From assembly GCA_003265435.1 (NCBI GenBank), contig NOXC01000004.1, positions 62,001 through 126,000 of the forward strand: 64,000 bases of DNA, read 5' to 3'. Position 1 is the first letter of the stretch; each line of letters starts with the position of its first letter. The DNA comes from Cellvibrionaceae bacterium AOL6. Its GTDB lineage: Bacteria; Pseudomonadota; Gammaproteobacteria; Pseudomonadales; Cellvibrionaceae. The notes under the pieces are model-generated. The model did not search any database. It was not told the DNA's origin and saw only the letters and a list, made by a program, of their open reading frames with translations. The position numbers and the translations under genes were made by a program. Below, one piece after another: positions 28,072 through 37,722 of the stretch.

Positions 28072-29801
28072 TATTCGTCTTCGACGCCGTAACCCAGCGC
28101 GCGCAAACTCTCTTCGGCCACTTTCAGCACGGTATCATCCATGTCGCCGCGATTATTCGCCGAATCGAAGTAGTACTCGACAGAAATAATCACATCGGCG
28201 AAGGTTTCAAGCACTTCGTGAATGGCCGCAGGCGGATCCTGATCCAGCAACACTTCTTCGACGAACGCCACACTGCGTTGCAAAATACGCGCAACGCGAT
28301 CAAACAGCAGCAGATCCATCGCGCCCCGGATACTGTTCAGGGTTTTGACGATGTTTTTGATGTGACCAATATCGTAGTTGGAGTCAGAGAACGAGTTCAA
28401 AGCTCGCTTGGTCAACGACAAGCCGCCTAAAGACTCCTCAATAACAATCTTGATCGCCCCGCTCAACTCGTGGTTCGCAATCTGGGCATCGCGCTCACCT
28501 TCGTTGGTGGCCCGCGCTTCGCCATCACCGCTGAGGTCCGCATTGCGCAGGTCGACGATCAAACTTTCGAGATACAAGAGCGTGTTCGCGACATTGGACA
28601 TGGCCTGCGGCGTAATTTTGCTTTCGTCCGTCCAGGTTTCAACCACACTGACCTGCTCTTTGAGGCTCTTGCCCGCTGCGCCGAGACCCACCACACCGAA
28701 AATCTCGGCGATATTGTTCAGTACCGATACAAAGCTATCGAGATCGGCGACGATGGAGGTATCGCTTGTCGCGGCGTTTTCGAGGGTTCGCTTGGCGCTG
28801 CTGATTTCCGTTTGCAAAACGTAAGACAACGAACTGATGGTATGACTGCTGGGGCCATACAGCGCCGCGTACTCTTTTTGTAGCGCTTGTTCGGTATAGG
28901 GTAATGACAAAGACGGGCATTGTGCCCGCAAGCGTTTGGCGCCCTCTGTACGAGAATCGCTGAGCACCACCAGGTAGAGCATTTCCTTAAGCAAGCCCTT
29001 GGGGGGCGCCGCGCTCATCGCCTTATCCGGCACTTGCACCAATTGGCGGAAAACCCGCTCTAAGCGCATGCATAAAAACTTGCGCATTTCGAGCGGCGCC
29101 ATATGCACCACCATAAAGCTTTCGAAGATCACGTCAGCCAACCACCACAGCACCGCCAAAGGCTGTTCGGAGCCCATCAAGCGATGTACACGTTTGACGG
29201 CGCGACGCATGAGGGCGAGCGATTTATCCACCTGCTTCTCACGCAAAAAGCCCGTCAGGCCAATCTGATACATGTGCCGAGCTCGACGGAACTCGGCCTT
29301 GAGTTGGGCAGGATCCGTAATATCGAGTTTATCGACAGGCGGTGCCGCCAGCGTGTCTGGAACGGAAATGTGCTGGAACTGACTTTCTGGCAAAGCCGCT
29401 TCACCGCGTAATTTACGCAGTGCGTTGATATGAGGTACGAGCAACACAGGCACTTGGTAACGCACCTGCTGCAGGTATTCGAGATACCGCGTGAGAATAA
29501 AGAAGGTATTGCTGATCACTTCGAGCTGTTTGTCGAAGGCGCTGCCGCTGGCACCGGGAGGAATCTCATTAGCAACGTGCAACAACTCTTCGGCCAGCAT
29601 ACTCGCGCTTGTGAGTTCGAGCATTTTGAGTATGCCCGCGATTTGCTGCACCCCGTTAATACTGGCCTGCAGTGCGTCGACATCCTCGTGCCCGGAACTG
29701 ACAAACGACTCCAATTCCCGGGCCGAATTCTCGATTGTGACGATCAGTTCGTCCTGAACCAGATTCAAGGACTGGATATTAATCGAATGTTCCGAACTCA
29801 C
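28071..29801 (-). CDS. fimL: FimL-like Hpt-domain scaffold protein
   Basis: A 576-residue helical protein resembling P. aeruginosa FimL and the N-terminus of ChpA, both acting in twitching motility and cAMP signalling. It has repeated Hpt-like helical bundles (IVTIENSARELESFV, INGVQQIAGILKMLEL, then IKNIVKTLNSIRGAMDLLLF) in which the phosphorylated His is absent, as in FimL. The GTG at 29801 (MSSEHSINIQSL) is preferred, with AGGAAG about 8 bases upstream; an ATG at 29837 would add 12 residues. No pil or chp genes are in this window. The call rests on similarity from memory and the nudC neighbour. Confidence 0.78.
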   Translation of the reverse strand: MSSEHSINIQSLNLVQDELIVTIENSARELESFVSSGHEDVDALQASINGVQQIAGILKMLELTSASMLAEELLHVANEIPPGASGSAFDKQLEVISNTFFILTRYLEYLQQVRYQVPVLLVPHINALRKLRGEAALPESQFQHISVPDTLAAPPVDKLDITDPAQLKAEFRRARHMYQIGLTGFLREKQVDKSLALMRRAVKRVHRLMGSEQPLAVLWWLADVIFESFMVVHMAPLEMRKFLCMRLERVFRQLVQVPDKAMSAAPPKGLLKEMLYLVVLSDSRTEGAKRLRAQCPSLSLPYTEQALQKEYAALYGPSSHTISSLSYVLQTEISSAKRTLENAATSDTSIVADLDSFVSVLNNIAEIFGVVGLGAAGKSLKEQVSVVETWTDESKITPQAMSNVANTLLYLESLIVDLRNADLSGDGEARATNEGERDAQIANHELSGAIKIVIEESLGGLSLTKRALNSFSDSNYDIGHIKNIVKTLNSIRGAMDLLLFDRVARILQRSVAFVEEVLLDQDPPAAIHEVLETFADVIISVEYYFDSANNRGDMDDTVLKVAEESLRALGYGVEDE

Positions 29802-29837
29802 TCTCGCTCTTCCTACGCTTAAGGGATTACTACCCAT

Positions 29838-30153
29838 TGTAACTGCAAAATACCGGACTCGCGCAAAATATCATTAGATTTCTTACGCTTATGCCCTATA
29901 TTTAACTTGATATCTAGATGTACCTCCATAAAATCCGGGTCGCGCGCCGAAAAGGGCCGAGGAAACCGCAGGATTTCATGCTAAGTACATGATTTTAGGT
30001 ACGCTTTTCTGATAGTGTAAGCGGCTTGTGTCGATTTTGGCGCATAAATACGGCTGAATGAATACTGATTCACACATTTGGCCATTTAATACCAAAGTTT
30101 GAACAATAAACATCCGCTCATAAAATGGATTCCAACCGCGAGGCCACGCTCAG
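29838..30153. other. nhaB upstream region with possible structured leader
   Basis: About 316 bases with no gene seen. AAATCC (29931-29936) pairs with GGATTT (29971-29976), closing a G/C-rich segment that can form smaller stems (GGCC, GAGGAAACC). Further inverted pieces lie downstream (GTAC/GTAC and GCTT/AAGC between 29983 and 30022). This could be a long 5' leader of the sodium antiporter gene. It does not match any riboswitch I know well enough to name. Confidence 0.3.
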
Positions 30154-31650
30154 ATGACAACAACTGCCCAGGCGCTAGGGAACAATTTCCTAGGCAACTC
30201 TCCTGTCTGGTACAAATACGCGATCATTGCCTTTTTGATCATTAACCCGATTGTGTTTGCAATCAGCCCTTTCCTCGCAGGATGGGTACTGATCGGCGAA
30301 TTCATCTTCACTTTGGCGATGGCGCTAAAATGTTACCCACTGCAGCCCGGTGGCTTATTGGCCATTGAAGCCGTAGCGATCGGCATGACCTCTTCGCACA
30401 ACGTATACGAAGAGGTGGTACACAACTTTCCGGTCATCCTGCTATTGATGTTCATGGTCGCCGGCATTTACTTCATGAAGGATCTGCTGCTGTTCGTCTT
30501 TACCAAGATTCTCCTCGGTATACGCTCCAAAACCCTACTCTCCTTCCTGTTCTGTATTGTTGCGGCGGTGTTGTCGGCGTTCCTCGATGCGCTGACCGTA
30601 ACCGCTGTGTTGATTGCCGTCGCAGTCGGGTTCTACGCCGTATACCACAAGTTTGCCTCAGGCGCGAAAGCCGACTTTGATCACGATCACACGAACGACG
30701 CCGAGATTCATGCCCATCACGCGGAAGATCTCGAAGCGTTCCGAGCCTTCCTGCGCAGCCTGATCATGCACGGTGCTGTGGGAACGGCACTGGGTGGTGT
30801 CTGTACGCTAGTGGGTGAGCCTCAGAACCTCCTCATTGCTGAAGTCGCCGGCTGGGACTTCATCACCTTCTTTGAAAAGATGGCGCCGGTGTCCATGCCC
30901 ACACTCGTCGCGGGCCTGATCACCTGTGTGTTATTGGAGAAGGTCAAAATTCTAGGTTACGGCGCGCAACTGCCAGAACGTGTTCGCGATGTGCTTGTTG
31001 CGTATGATCAGAAGCAAAGCCAGAGCCGCACACCCAAGAAAAAAATCGAACTTGTTATGCAGGGCGTCATTGCGATGGTATTGGTAGTCAGCCTTGCGAC
31101 GCACGTTGCGGAGGTCGGCCTGATCGGTTTGATGATTATCGTACTGTTAACCGCATTCAACGGCATCACTGAAGAGCACCAGATTGGCCACGCATTCGAA
31201 GAGGCACTTCCCTTCACCGCGCTGCTGGTCGTTTTCTTCGCCATTGTGGCGGTCATCCACGACCAACACCTCTTCAGCCCGGTAACCGAGTGGGTGCTGG
31301 CGTTTGACGATGATGTGGAAGGGCCCATTCTGTTTGTCGCGAATGGCGTGTTGTCGATGATCAGTGACAACGTCTTTGTGGCCACGGTCTATATCAATGA
31401 AGTGAAAACCGCCTTAGACAGCGGCGCCATTTCCCGTGCACACTTTGAAGAGCTGGCGATTGCCATCAACACCGGCACCAACTTGCCCAGTGTTGCCACG
31501 CCGAATGGCCAGGCTGCGTTCCTGTTCCTGTTGACCTCTGCCCTCGCGCCACTCATTCGATTGAGCTATGGCCGTATGGTATTGATGGCCCTGCCCTACA
31601 CCTTCGTATTGGGCATCGTTGGCCTGCTGATGGTGATTTACAACATCTAA
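30154..31650 (+). CDS. nhaB: Na+/H+ antiporter NhaB
   Basis: Electrogenic sodium/proton antiporter of the inner membrane, 498 residues with about 12-13 membrane helices. It matches NhaB from the start ([19 protein letters not shown]) through [60 protein letters not shown], and [20 protein letters not shown] near the end. An insert rich in His/Asp (about residues 170-195) is cytoplasmic. It exports sodium, consistent with a saline habitat. The gene is monocistronic, followed by a 35-bp palindrome and the convergent dnaQ. Confidence 0.96.
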   Translation: MTTTAQALGNNFLGNSPVWYKYAIIAFLIINPIVFAISPFLAGWVLIGEFIFTLAMALKCYPLQPGGLLAIEAVAIGMTSSHNVYEEVVHNFPVILLLMFMVAGIYFMKDLLLFVFTKILLGIRSKTLLSFLFCIVAAVLSAFLDALTVTAVLIAVAVGFYAVYHKFASGAKADFDHDHTNDAEIHAHHAEDLEAFRAFLRSLIMHGAVGTALGGVCTLVGEPQNLLIAEVAGWDFITFFEKMAPVSMPTLVAGLITCVLLEKVKILGYGAQLPERVRDVLVAYDQKQSQSRTPKKKIELVMQGVIAMVLVVSLATHVAEVGLIGLMIIVLLTAFNGITEEHQIGHAFEEALPFTALLVVFFAIVAVIHDQHLFSPVTEWVLAFDDDVEGPILFVANGVLSMISDNVFVATVYINEVKTALDSGAISRAHFEELAIAINTGTNLPSVATPNGQAAFLFLLTSALAPLIRLSYGRMVLMALPYTFVLGIVGLLMVIYNI

Positions 31651-31663
31651 CACGCCGCACTTG

Positions 31664-31698
31664 GTGTATACGCTGGGGTCTGACCCCAGCGTATACAC
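31664..31698. repeat. 35-bp perfect palindrome, copy 2 of the TGGGGTCTGACCCCA element
   Basis: Left arm GTGTATACGCTGGGGTC (31664-31680), one central T, and right arm GACCCCAGCGTATACAC (31682-31698) match without error. The core is shared with 21396-21433. It lies between the convergent nhaB and dnaQ, four bases before the dnaQ stop. As RNA it gives a very stable hairpin on either strand, so it may end both transcripts. No T tract follows. Confidence 0.85.
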
Positions 31699-31701
31699 AA
31701 A

Positions 31702-32433
31702 TCACCCAGCCTGTTCTTCCATTGCAAGCCAAAGACAGGCGCCATCAGAAGCTTTATTCAACATGTCGAGCTTGGCTCGATGCCTCGCCTGCTCTTCTTC
31801 AGAGGGTAAGATGACTTTCCCGGGCTGACGCCCACTCACCCGACGCACACGCTCACCTTGAGTGTCGTCGCCATCACCAGATTGACTGTCCCCTGCGCCC
31901 AAGGCCAGACGCGTCTGACCGCCAGTCATGATCAAGTAGACGTCTGCGAGAATCTCCGCATCGAGCAGTGCCCCGTGCAGGTCTCGCTGCGAGTTATCGA
32001 TTTCATAGCGCTTACACAGCGCATCAAGATTGTTCTTCTGCCCCGGGTGCTTATTACGAGCCAGCGCGAGGGTATCCAGGATGCTGCAACGCGATTCCAG
32101 CTTCGGCAGCTGACGGTTCAGCAGCTTAAATTCGTGATTGATGAACCCGACATCAAACGGTGCGTTGTGAATAACCAGCTGCGCCCCATCCACAAAGTCG
32201 ATAAAGTCATCCACGATTTGTGAAAATACAGGCTTGTCTGCAAGGAATTCATTTGTAATGCCATGCACCTCGATCGCGCCTTGCTCAACCTCCCGCTCCG
32301 GATTGATGTACTGGTGGTAGTGGCGCCCCGTCAGCTTGCGGTTAACCAGCTCAACACAACCAATCTCGATGATGCGGTGGCCCGCACTCGGCTCTAGGCC
32401 CGTCGTTTCTGTATCGAGTACGATCTGTCTCAT
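31702..32433 (-). CDS. dnaQ: DNA polymerase III epsilon subunit (proofreading exonuclease)
   Basis: The 243-residue 3'-5' exonuclease of the replicative polymerase. DEDDh motifs are present: IVLDTETTGLEP (Exo I), QLVIHNAPFDVGFINHEF (Exo II) and HGALLDAEILADVYL (Exo III with His and Asp). After this comes QTRLAL, a plausible clamp-binding peptide like the E. coli QTSMAF, then a C-terminal tail for polymerase contact. ATG at 32433 overlaps the rnhA stop as TGATG, so translation is coupled. The rnhA-dnaQ pair is conserved in enterics and pseudomonads, although in E. coli the two are divergent. Confidence 0.95.
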   Translation of the reverse strand: MRQIVLDTETTGLEPSAGHRIIEIGCVELVNRKLTGRHYHQYINPEREVEQGAIEVHGITNEFLADKPVFSQIVDDFIDFVDGAQLVIHNAPFDVGFINHEFKLLNRQLPKLESRCSILDTLALARNKHPGQKNNLDALCKRYEIDNSQRDLHGALLDAEILADVYLIMTGGQTRLALGAGDSQSGDGDDTQGERVRRVSGRQPGKVILPSEEEQARHRAKLDMLNKASDGACLWLAMEEQAG

Positions 32434-32864
32434 CAAAGCTCCTCAATTCCACGATTCGCAAGCGCGTCGGCCAGCTCATTTTCGCGATGCCCACTGTGAC
32501 CTTTGACCCAGTGCCACTTAACTTCGTGCTTAGCCTGCAGGGCATCCAGCTCCTGCCAGAGGTCCTTGTTTTTTACCTCTTTTTTGGCCGCGGTGCGCCA
32601 ACCGTTTTTCTTCCAGCCGGCGATCCACGTGTTTATGCCGTTTTTGACATAGGTCGAATCCGTCGTTAACGCGACCTCACAGGGCTCTTTCAGCGCCTTA
32701 AGGGCTTCAATCGCAGCCAGCAATTCCATGCGGTTATTCGTCGTCAGTGCTTCGCCACCGTAGAGACTCCGCTCTTTACCGTTGTAACGTAATAGCGCGC
32801 CCCAACCCCCGGGACCAGGATTGCCCTTGCAGGCCCCGTCCGTAAATATTTCTATTTTTTTCAA
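32433..32864 (-). CDS. rnhA: ribonuclease HI
   Basis: Cleaves the RNA strand of RNA-DNA hybrids; 143 residues. Catalytic residues of the D-E-D-H-D set lie in [61 protein letters not shown]. The start is TTG at 32864 without a strong ribosome-binding site, since [10 protein letters not shown] is the normal beginning of the family and no ATG lies nearby. It shares a transcript with dnaQ (overlap) and perhaps the methyltransferase gene upstream (17 bases away). Confidence 0.95.
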   Translation of the reverse strand: MKKIEIFTDGACKGNPGPGGWGALLRYNGKERSLYGGEALTTNNRMELLAAIEALKALKEPCEVALTTDSTYVKNGINTWIAGWKKNGWRTAAKKEVKNKDLWQELDALQAKHEVKWHWVKGHSGHRENELADALANRGIEEL

Positions 32865-32881
32865 TTAATTAACTCAACAAT

Positions 32882-33751
32882 CTAATGTATTTTATAGCGA
32901 CTATGCGACTCACTCGCGACCGAGCGAGCGCGCAGAGGTTGAACCGCCTTCGGCACCGACAACGCTCGCTGCAATACCATTGCCTTCCAATCAGGCTTCA
33001 ACAGATTCATACCCTGCGTCTCTTTGCGTGACACCTGGGCGAATACCGAAGACAGCGGCAAGTTCAGCTTACTCATCGCCGCGCCAATAGGCTGATTGAG
33101 GCGCAGGTAGCCTCGGTGGTTCAGTGGCAGACTGTGACACAGGTACCGCGTACCGAGATCATTACAATCCAAAAACGCCAGCCAATCGCGAATTCTGTAC
33201 AGAAACAGGTTACGTCGACACCAGACGCTATTGCGATGCATGCCACCCCACAATGTCGCCCATAGCCCGCTAGCACTCAAAGGATTAAACGAGATCACGA
33301 CCACGTGTCCGCCGCTGGCGGTAACTCGTGCCGCCTCTTTCAGCACCTGCTGAGGCACCTCCGCGAACTCAAGCACGTGGTGCAAGACCACGATATCGAG
33401 CGACTCGGATTCAAAAGGCAAGGCATCAAATTCACAGCGAGTGCTGACCTGGGCCTGTTTGACTTCGCCGGCGCCGCAGACGCGATAGAGGCTGCGAAAC
33501 GGCGACGACAGGCCCGGCAAGCGATCCGCAATGCTGCTCAGATACAAAACACGGGCACCCCTGTGCTCGCAAAGCAGCTCTTCAAGGAATGCATTCTCTT
33601 CAAGCAAGGTGTAGTGCCCCAGCGCACTGCGGCTGTACCAGCGCCGCAATTGCGGGGCAAGCACACGCATAGGGCGCGCAGGACGACGCCACGAAGCGGC
33701 GCCCCGTTCACATTTCTGCTTCAAGGCATGGAGTTTTCTTTTCAAAACCAT
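32882..33751 (-). CDS. SAM-dependent methyltransferase (class I)
   Basis: A 289-residue protein with a degenerate class I fold: ARVLYLSSIADRLPG stands where the glycine-rich SAM motif is expected, followed by FDALPFESESLDIVVLHHVL (post-I and motif II) and VLKEAARVTASGGHVVVISF (motif III). The substrate is unknown. The same gene order (gloB, methyltransferase, rnhA, dnaQ) occurs in P. aeruginosa (PA1813-PA1816, from memory). The start is ATG at 33751, with ATG at 33670 an alternative. Only 41 bases separate it from the divergent gloB, so promoters must overlap or lie within genes. Confidence 0.85.
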   Translation of the reverse strand: MVLKRKLHALKQKCERGAASWRRPARPMRVLAPQLRRWYSRSALGHYTLLEENAFLEELLCEHRGARVLYLSSIADRLPGLSSPFRSLYRVCGAGEVKQAQVSTRCEFDALPFESESLDIVVLHHVLEFAEVPQQVLKEAARVTASGGHVVVISFNPLSASGLWATLWGGMHRNSVWCRRNLFLYRIRDWLAFLDCNDLGTRYLCHSLPLNHRGYLRLNQPIGAAMSKLNLPLSSVFAQVSRKETQGMNLLKPDWKAMVLQRALSVPKAVQPLRARSVASESHSRYKIH

Positions 33752-33792
33752 AAAAATGACAGACCCACGGTCAACGGAAAGAAGTACCCTGC

Positions 33793-34593
33793 ATGGCTCA
33801 GACCCACAAACTGAAGTTTACCCCAATACCGGTTTTGAGCTCCAACTACATTTGGACCATCGAAAACCCGGCTCAGAGCGAACTCTATATCGTCGACCCC
33901 GGCTCCAGTGCCGAAGCCATCGAATACATCGAAAAACACAGGCTGACGCTGCGCGGCGTGCTGATTACCCACTCTCACAGGGACCACACCGGTGGCATTA
34001 ACGAATTGATCGAACGCTTTCCTGCCCCCGTGTATGGCCCTGAATGCGCAGCCATTCCTCAGGTGACGCAGGTCCTCGCCGAAGGCGATCAACTGACGCT
34101 ATGGCCATCGCTCCGCGCAGAGGTCCTGCATTGCCCGGGACACCTGCCCGAACATCTCGTATTCTTCCTGAATGAAGAGTGGTTGCCTCAACCCGCCCTG
34201 TTTTGCGGTGACGTCCTGTTTTCCAGCGGCTGCGGCCGGATGTTCAGCGGGCCAGCCACCACCTTTCTGAACAGCCTGGAGCGCCTTGCAGCCTTACCCG
34301 AAGACACCCTCGTATTCTGTGCGCACGAATACACGGAAGCCAACCTGCGCTTCGCGGCTCACGTTGAACCCGGTAACCTGCGAATTCGCTCCAAACAACA
34401 GAACGTCGAGCAGGACCTTGAAGCCCATGCCTGCAGCTTGCCCACCACGATTGCCAGCGAGCGACAAACCAACCCCTTCCTGCGCTGTGATGAGCCTGCT
34501 ATCCGACAGCGCATAGCCGAACTGAGTCGACAACCGTGTTGCGACAAAGTCTCGGTTTTTGAACAAATGCGCGCGTTGAAAGACCATTTCTAG
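33793..34593 (+). CDS. gloB: hydroxyacylglutathione hydrolase (glyoxalase II)
   Basis: Second enzyme of methylglyoxal detoxification, hydrolysing S-lactoylglutathione. The 266-residue metallo-beta-lactamase-fold protein has the dinuclear metal motif THSHRDHTGG, then VLHCPGHLPEHLVFF, FCGDVLFSSGCGR and FCAHEYTEANLRFA. In most relatives the motif is THHHxDH; here the second His is Ser (THSHRDH). The substrate-binding C-terminus is complete (TNPFLRCDEPAIRQ). Divergent from the methyltransferase gene. Confidence 0.94.
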   Translation: MAQTHKLKFTPIPVLSSNYIWTIENPAQSELYIVDPGSSAEAIEYIEKHRLTLRGVLITHSHRDHTGGINELIERFPAPVYGPECAAIPQVTQVLAEGDQLTLWPSLRAEVLHCPGHLPEHLVFFLNEEWLPQPALFCGDVLFSSGCGRMFSGPATTFLNSLERLAALPEDTLVFCAHEYTEANLRFAAHVEPGNLRIRSKQQNVEQDLEAHACSLPTTIASERQTNPFLRCDEPAIRQRIAELSRQPCCDKVSVFEQMRALKDHF

Positions 34594-34666
34594 GCGCCCG
34601 CATTTGCTTTTTCAGGTGTCAGCGCTTAACTTTGAGCGTTAATAGCCACTAAGAATCCTCAGAACC

Positions 34667-36277
34667 GTGAATTTCAGACTCCTCACTAGCGGCCTTGTAG
34701 TCGCGTTATTGAGCAGCTGCGCCCACCAGGCGAGCTCGCCTGACAAGCAAACCGATTCCGCAGCCCCCGAGGCCAACACCCACGCCTTCAGTCAATCCCA
34801 ATCCCCTACTGATTGGCTGAGCGATCTGTGCCACCCCAGTGATGCCGAGCTCGCCGAACTCGATGACTGGGCGGCCTTCGATCTTTGGAGCCGCTTGCGC
34901 ATGGGCTACAGCCTTCCGGAAACCGACAACGCCCGTATCGACACGCAAGTGCGCTGGTTCGCAAAGCACCCGGAATACATCGAGCGCGTCAGCTTACGCG
35001 GCCAGCTTTACCTGTTTCACATCGTAGAAGAGCTCGAAGCGAGGAATATGCCTACCGAGCTCGCTCTACTGCCCATCGTAGAAAGCGCCTTCGACCCCTT
35101 CGCTTACTCTCCCGGACGCGCCTCTGGTATGTGGCAAATCATTCCCGGAACAGGGAAGATGCTGGGCCTCAAACAAACCTGGTGGTACGACGGACGCCGG
35201 GATATCACCGCGTCCACCGATGCGGCGCTCGACTACCTTGAAAAGTTACACGCCCGCTTCGACGGGGACTGGTACCTCGCACTCGCCGCGTATAACAGCG
35301 GCGCGGGCACCGTCAATCGGGCCATTCGTAAAAATCGCAAGGCCGGCAAACCGACGGACTACTGGTCTCTGCCCCTGCCCAAGGAGACTCGAGGCTACGT
35401 TCCGAGACTTCTGGCCCTCTCCAAGCTCTTTTTGGAGCCCGAACAGTACGGCTTGACGCTGCCAAGCGTGGCCAACGAACCGCATTTCGTCGCGGTAGAC
35501 GTGGGCGCTCAGATTGACCTTGCGCAGGCGGCCGAACTCGCGGGCTTGAGCATGGATGAACTGTATAAATTGAACCCGGGCTTCAACCGCTGGGCCACCG
35601 ACCCGGAGGGCCCTCACCTCTTGCTGGTGCCTATTGAAAGCGCAGATCGCTTCCTGAGTGGCCTTGAAAGCATTCCACCAGAGGAGCGCGTCACCTGGCA
35701 ACGTCACACGATTAAGCAAGGCGAAACACTCAGTCACATCGCTCGACAATACAAAGTGTCGGTAAGCACCCTGCAAAGCATCAACAATCTTCACGGCAGC
35801 AGCATTCGTGCCGGGCGCACGCTGATGGTGCCTGTCGCGGCCAAGGGCGAGGGTTTCTACAGCCTGAGCGCAGAGCAGCGCCTGACACAAAAGCAAAATG
35901 CCGGTCAGCGCAATAATCGGCAGCGTATCGACTATACCGTGCGCTCTGGAGACAGCCTTTGGAGCATCTCCAGGCGTTACGATGTCAGCAGCGGTGCGCT
36001 GGCAAAATGGAATGCAATGGCGCCCGGGGACACGCTGCGGGTTGGCCAGAAGCTCGTCATTTGGCAGGACAATGCAAGCTTGACGGCTGGCGAGCGTGAC
36101 GACAGCATTGTGCGCAAACTGCACTACCGCGTACGACAAGGCGATTCACTGTACCGTATCGCGTCGAGATTCTCGGTCGACGTGAACGACATTAAAAAGT
36201 GGAACCAGTTAGAGCAACAGCGCTATCTGCAGCCCGGCCAAAAGCTGGTGCTGTTCGTTGATGTGAAGGACACTTGA
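34667..36277 (+). CDS. mltD: membrane-bound lytic murein transglycosylase D
   Basis: Peptidoglycan-cleaving lipoprotein, 536 residues. GTG start at 34667 gives a signal peptide with lipobox LLSSC (Cys18). The SLT domain has the catalytic Glu in LPIVESAFDPFAYSP and then ASGMWQIIPGTGK and LALAAYNSGAGTVNRA. Three LysM repeats follow, opening near TIKQGETLSHIARQY (about 347), YTVRSGDSLWSISRRY (426) and YRVRQGDSLYRIASRF (487). Gene order gloB-mltD is conserved in proteobacteria. It converges with the HDOD gene, 8 bases apart. Confidence 0.95.
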   Translation: MNFRLLTSGLVVALLSSCAHQASSPDKQTDSAAPEANTHAFSQSQSPTDWLSDLCHPSDAELAELDDWAAFDLWSRLRMGYSLPETDNARIDTQVRWFAKHPEYIERVSLRGQLYLFHIVEELEARNMPTELALLPIVESAFDPFAYSPGRASGMWQIIPGTGKMLGLKQTWWYDGRRDITASTDAALDYLEKLHARFDGDWYLALAAYNSGAGTVNRAIRKNRKAGKPTDYWSLPLPKETRGYVPRLLALSKLFLEPEQYGLTLPSVANEPHFVAVDVGAQIDLAQAAELAGLSMDELYKLNPGFNRWATDPEGPHLLLVPIESADRFLSGLESIPPEERVTWQRHTIKQGETLSHIARQYKVSVSTLQSINNLHGSSIRAGRTLMVPVAAKGEGFYSLSAEQRLTQKQNAGQRNNRQRIDYTVRSGDSLWSISRRYDVSSGALAKWNAMAPGDTLRVGQKLVIWQDNASLTAGERDDSIVRKLHYRVRQGDSLYRIASRFSVDVNDIKKWNQLEQQRYLQPGQKLVLFVDVKDT

Positions 36278-36285
36278 TAGCCGCG

Positions 36286-37722
36286 TCACTTCGGGCGCGG
36301 CCGACCTGAGAGCATATTCAAACTCAATTGCGCCTGAGTCGCGAAATGTTTGAAACTCTCAAACTGCTCCTCATCCAGCTGGCCGCCATAACCGCCGCGG
36401 TCAGCGTAAAATAAGGCCGCATTCCGCTGATTAATTCTGAGAACAAAGAGGAGGCACTCTCTGTCGCGTCCCAGCTTCTTCTGAATGTCACCCTCAAACA
36501 GCGCTTTATGGGCCTGTAAAAATGCCTTATCGATCCAATGCGCACTTTCGCCGGCCAGCACGTGGGTGAAAAGGTTTTCAGTGTAGGGGCCAATATCAAA
36601 TTCGAAACCATCCCGCCAGGGTTCCGTCCCCTCACCCAGCACGTACTTGGCTTCCAGCCGATGCCCTTTGATGAACGCGATCGCTACGCGCTCCAGGCCC
36701 ACACCGCGATGCATGCCCTCCAAGACCATCTGGATGATCGTATTCACGTCCAGTACTTCATTTGCCGCGCTGCTGAGTTCTCGCAGGATGCTCAGTTGCG
36801 TACTGGCATCGGGCTTCAAGATACGTGATCTCGGCTTCGGGCGCGCGATATCCGCAGGCCTCAGAGAGCTCGGGATCATCGGGCAGGCGGCTTCCGCACC
36901 GTAACTCACCGCCACCTGAGCGGCCCGATCGGCACTTTGCTTCACCTCTTCCAACGCTTCATCAAGGCTGATACCACGGAATTCTGCGACTTCGCCAAGG
37001 ACTTTTTTCACCTGCGGGCTATCCCACCCGAACAAGGCCGCACGACTTAAGCGCTCACCCGTAATCACCGCCTGTGCTTTCTGGCTAGGCGTTTTGCCTG
37101 GAAACAGCGCCTCCTGCACGGTATCGCCCAGTTTCCAGTGCTGAGCCAGCTCCCGGGTCAACGACTTGAATGAACCGCCAAGGATGGTATCCATTGCTTC
37201 GCGCCTTTCACGCGGGTTGCCAGACAGCAACGTCTCATTCTCTGGCGTCAGCTCCTGCGCCATCCAAAAGGACATTTCACCTAAATTGAACAGGAGCCCG
37301 GCGATAAACACTTCCTCTGCATCGTTCGCGTCTTTGCTGTGCAGCAGATTCTGCGCTTGCGAAGCCGCGTGAAAGCCCTGGGCAACCAGTGATAAGACCC
37401 GCTCTCTGGGTTGGTCTCCCAATAAGCGATCGAGGATGAGCAACGAAATACAGATCGCGCGCATGCCCTTGAGGCCGATCAGCACAATCGCGCGACTGAT
37501 CGTGTTGATTTTCTGGCTGCTGTAATTGTATTGCACGCTGTTCGCGACGCGCAGCACGTGGGAGGTAAGATTTGGGTCGCGGAGAATCACTTCAGCGAGC
37601 TGGCTGGCATTGCTCTCGTCATCGTCGGTAATGCTATTCAATTCCGCGATGACGGAGCCCACCACGGGCATATTTTTATTTCGTAAATCGTTTACCCAAC
37701 GCTTCAAGTTTGCTTTTGCCAC
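36286..37722 (-). CDS. HDOD-domain signalling protein with C-terminal GAF-like domain
   Basis: A 478-residue protein. The HDOD domain (about residues 10-215) shows MPVVGSVIAELNSITD, ILRDPNLTSHVLRVANSV and TISRAIVLIGLKGMRAICIS, a fold related to HD hydrolases but without their metal residues. The C-terminal part (about 320-470; VLDVNTIIQMVLEGMHRGVG, LFVLRINQRNAALFYADRGG) looks like a GAF sensor. Such proteins often act in motility, biofilm or stress signalling; the partner here is unknown. It is transcribed alone, divergent from the peptide operon. Confidence 0.85.
   Translation of the reverse strand: MAKANLKRWVNDLRNKNMPVVGSVIAELNSITDDDESNASQLAEVILRDPNLTSHVLRVANSVQYNYSSQKINTISRAIVLIGLKGMRAICISLLILDRLLGDQPRERVLSLVAQGFHAASQAQNLLHSKDANDAEEVFIAGLLFNLGEMSFWMAQELTPENETLLSGNPRERREAMDTILGGSFKSLTRELAQHWKLGDTVQEALFPGKTPSQKAQAVITGERLSRAALFGWDSPQVKKVLGEVAEFRGISLDEALEEVKQSADRAAQVAVSYGAEAACPMIPSSLRPADIARPKPRSRILKPDASTQLSILRELSSAANEVLDVNTIIQMVLEGMHRGVGLERVAIAFIKGHRLEAKYVLGEGTEPWRDGFEFDIGPYTENLFTHVLAGESAHWIDKAFLQAHKALFEGDIQKKLGRDRECLLFVLRINQRNAALFYADRGGYGGQLDEEQFESFKHFATQAQLSLNMLSGRPRPK

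Noticed and set aside
35246-36139. 297-codon open frame opposite mltD
   Set aside because: Shadow frame; mltD has catalytic and LysM motifs on the plus strand.
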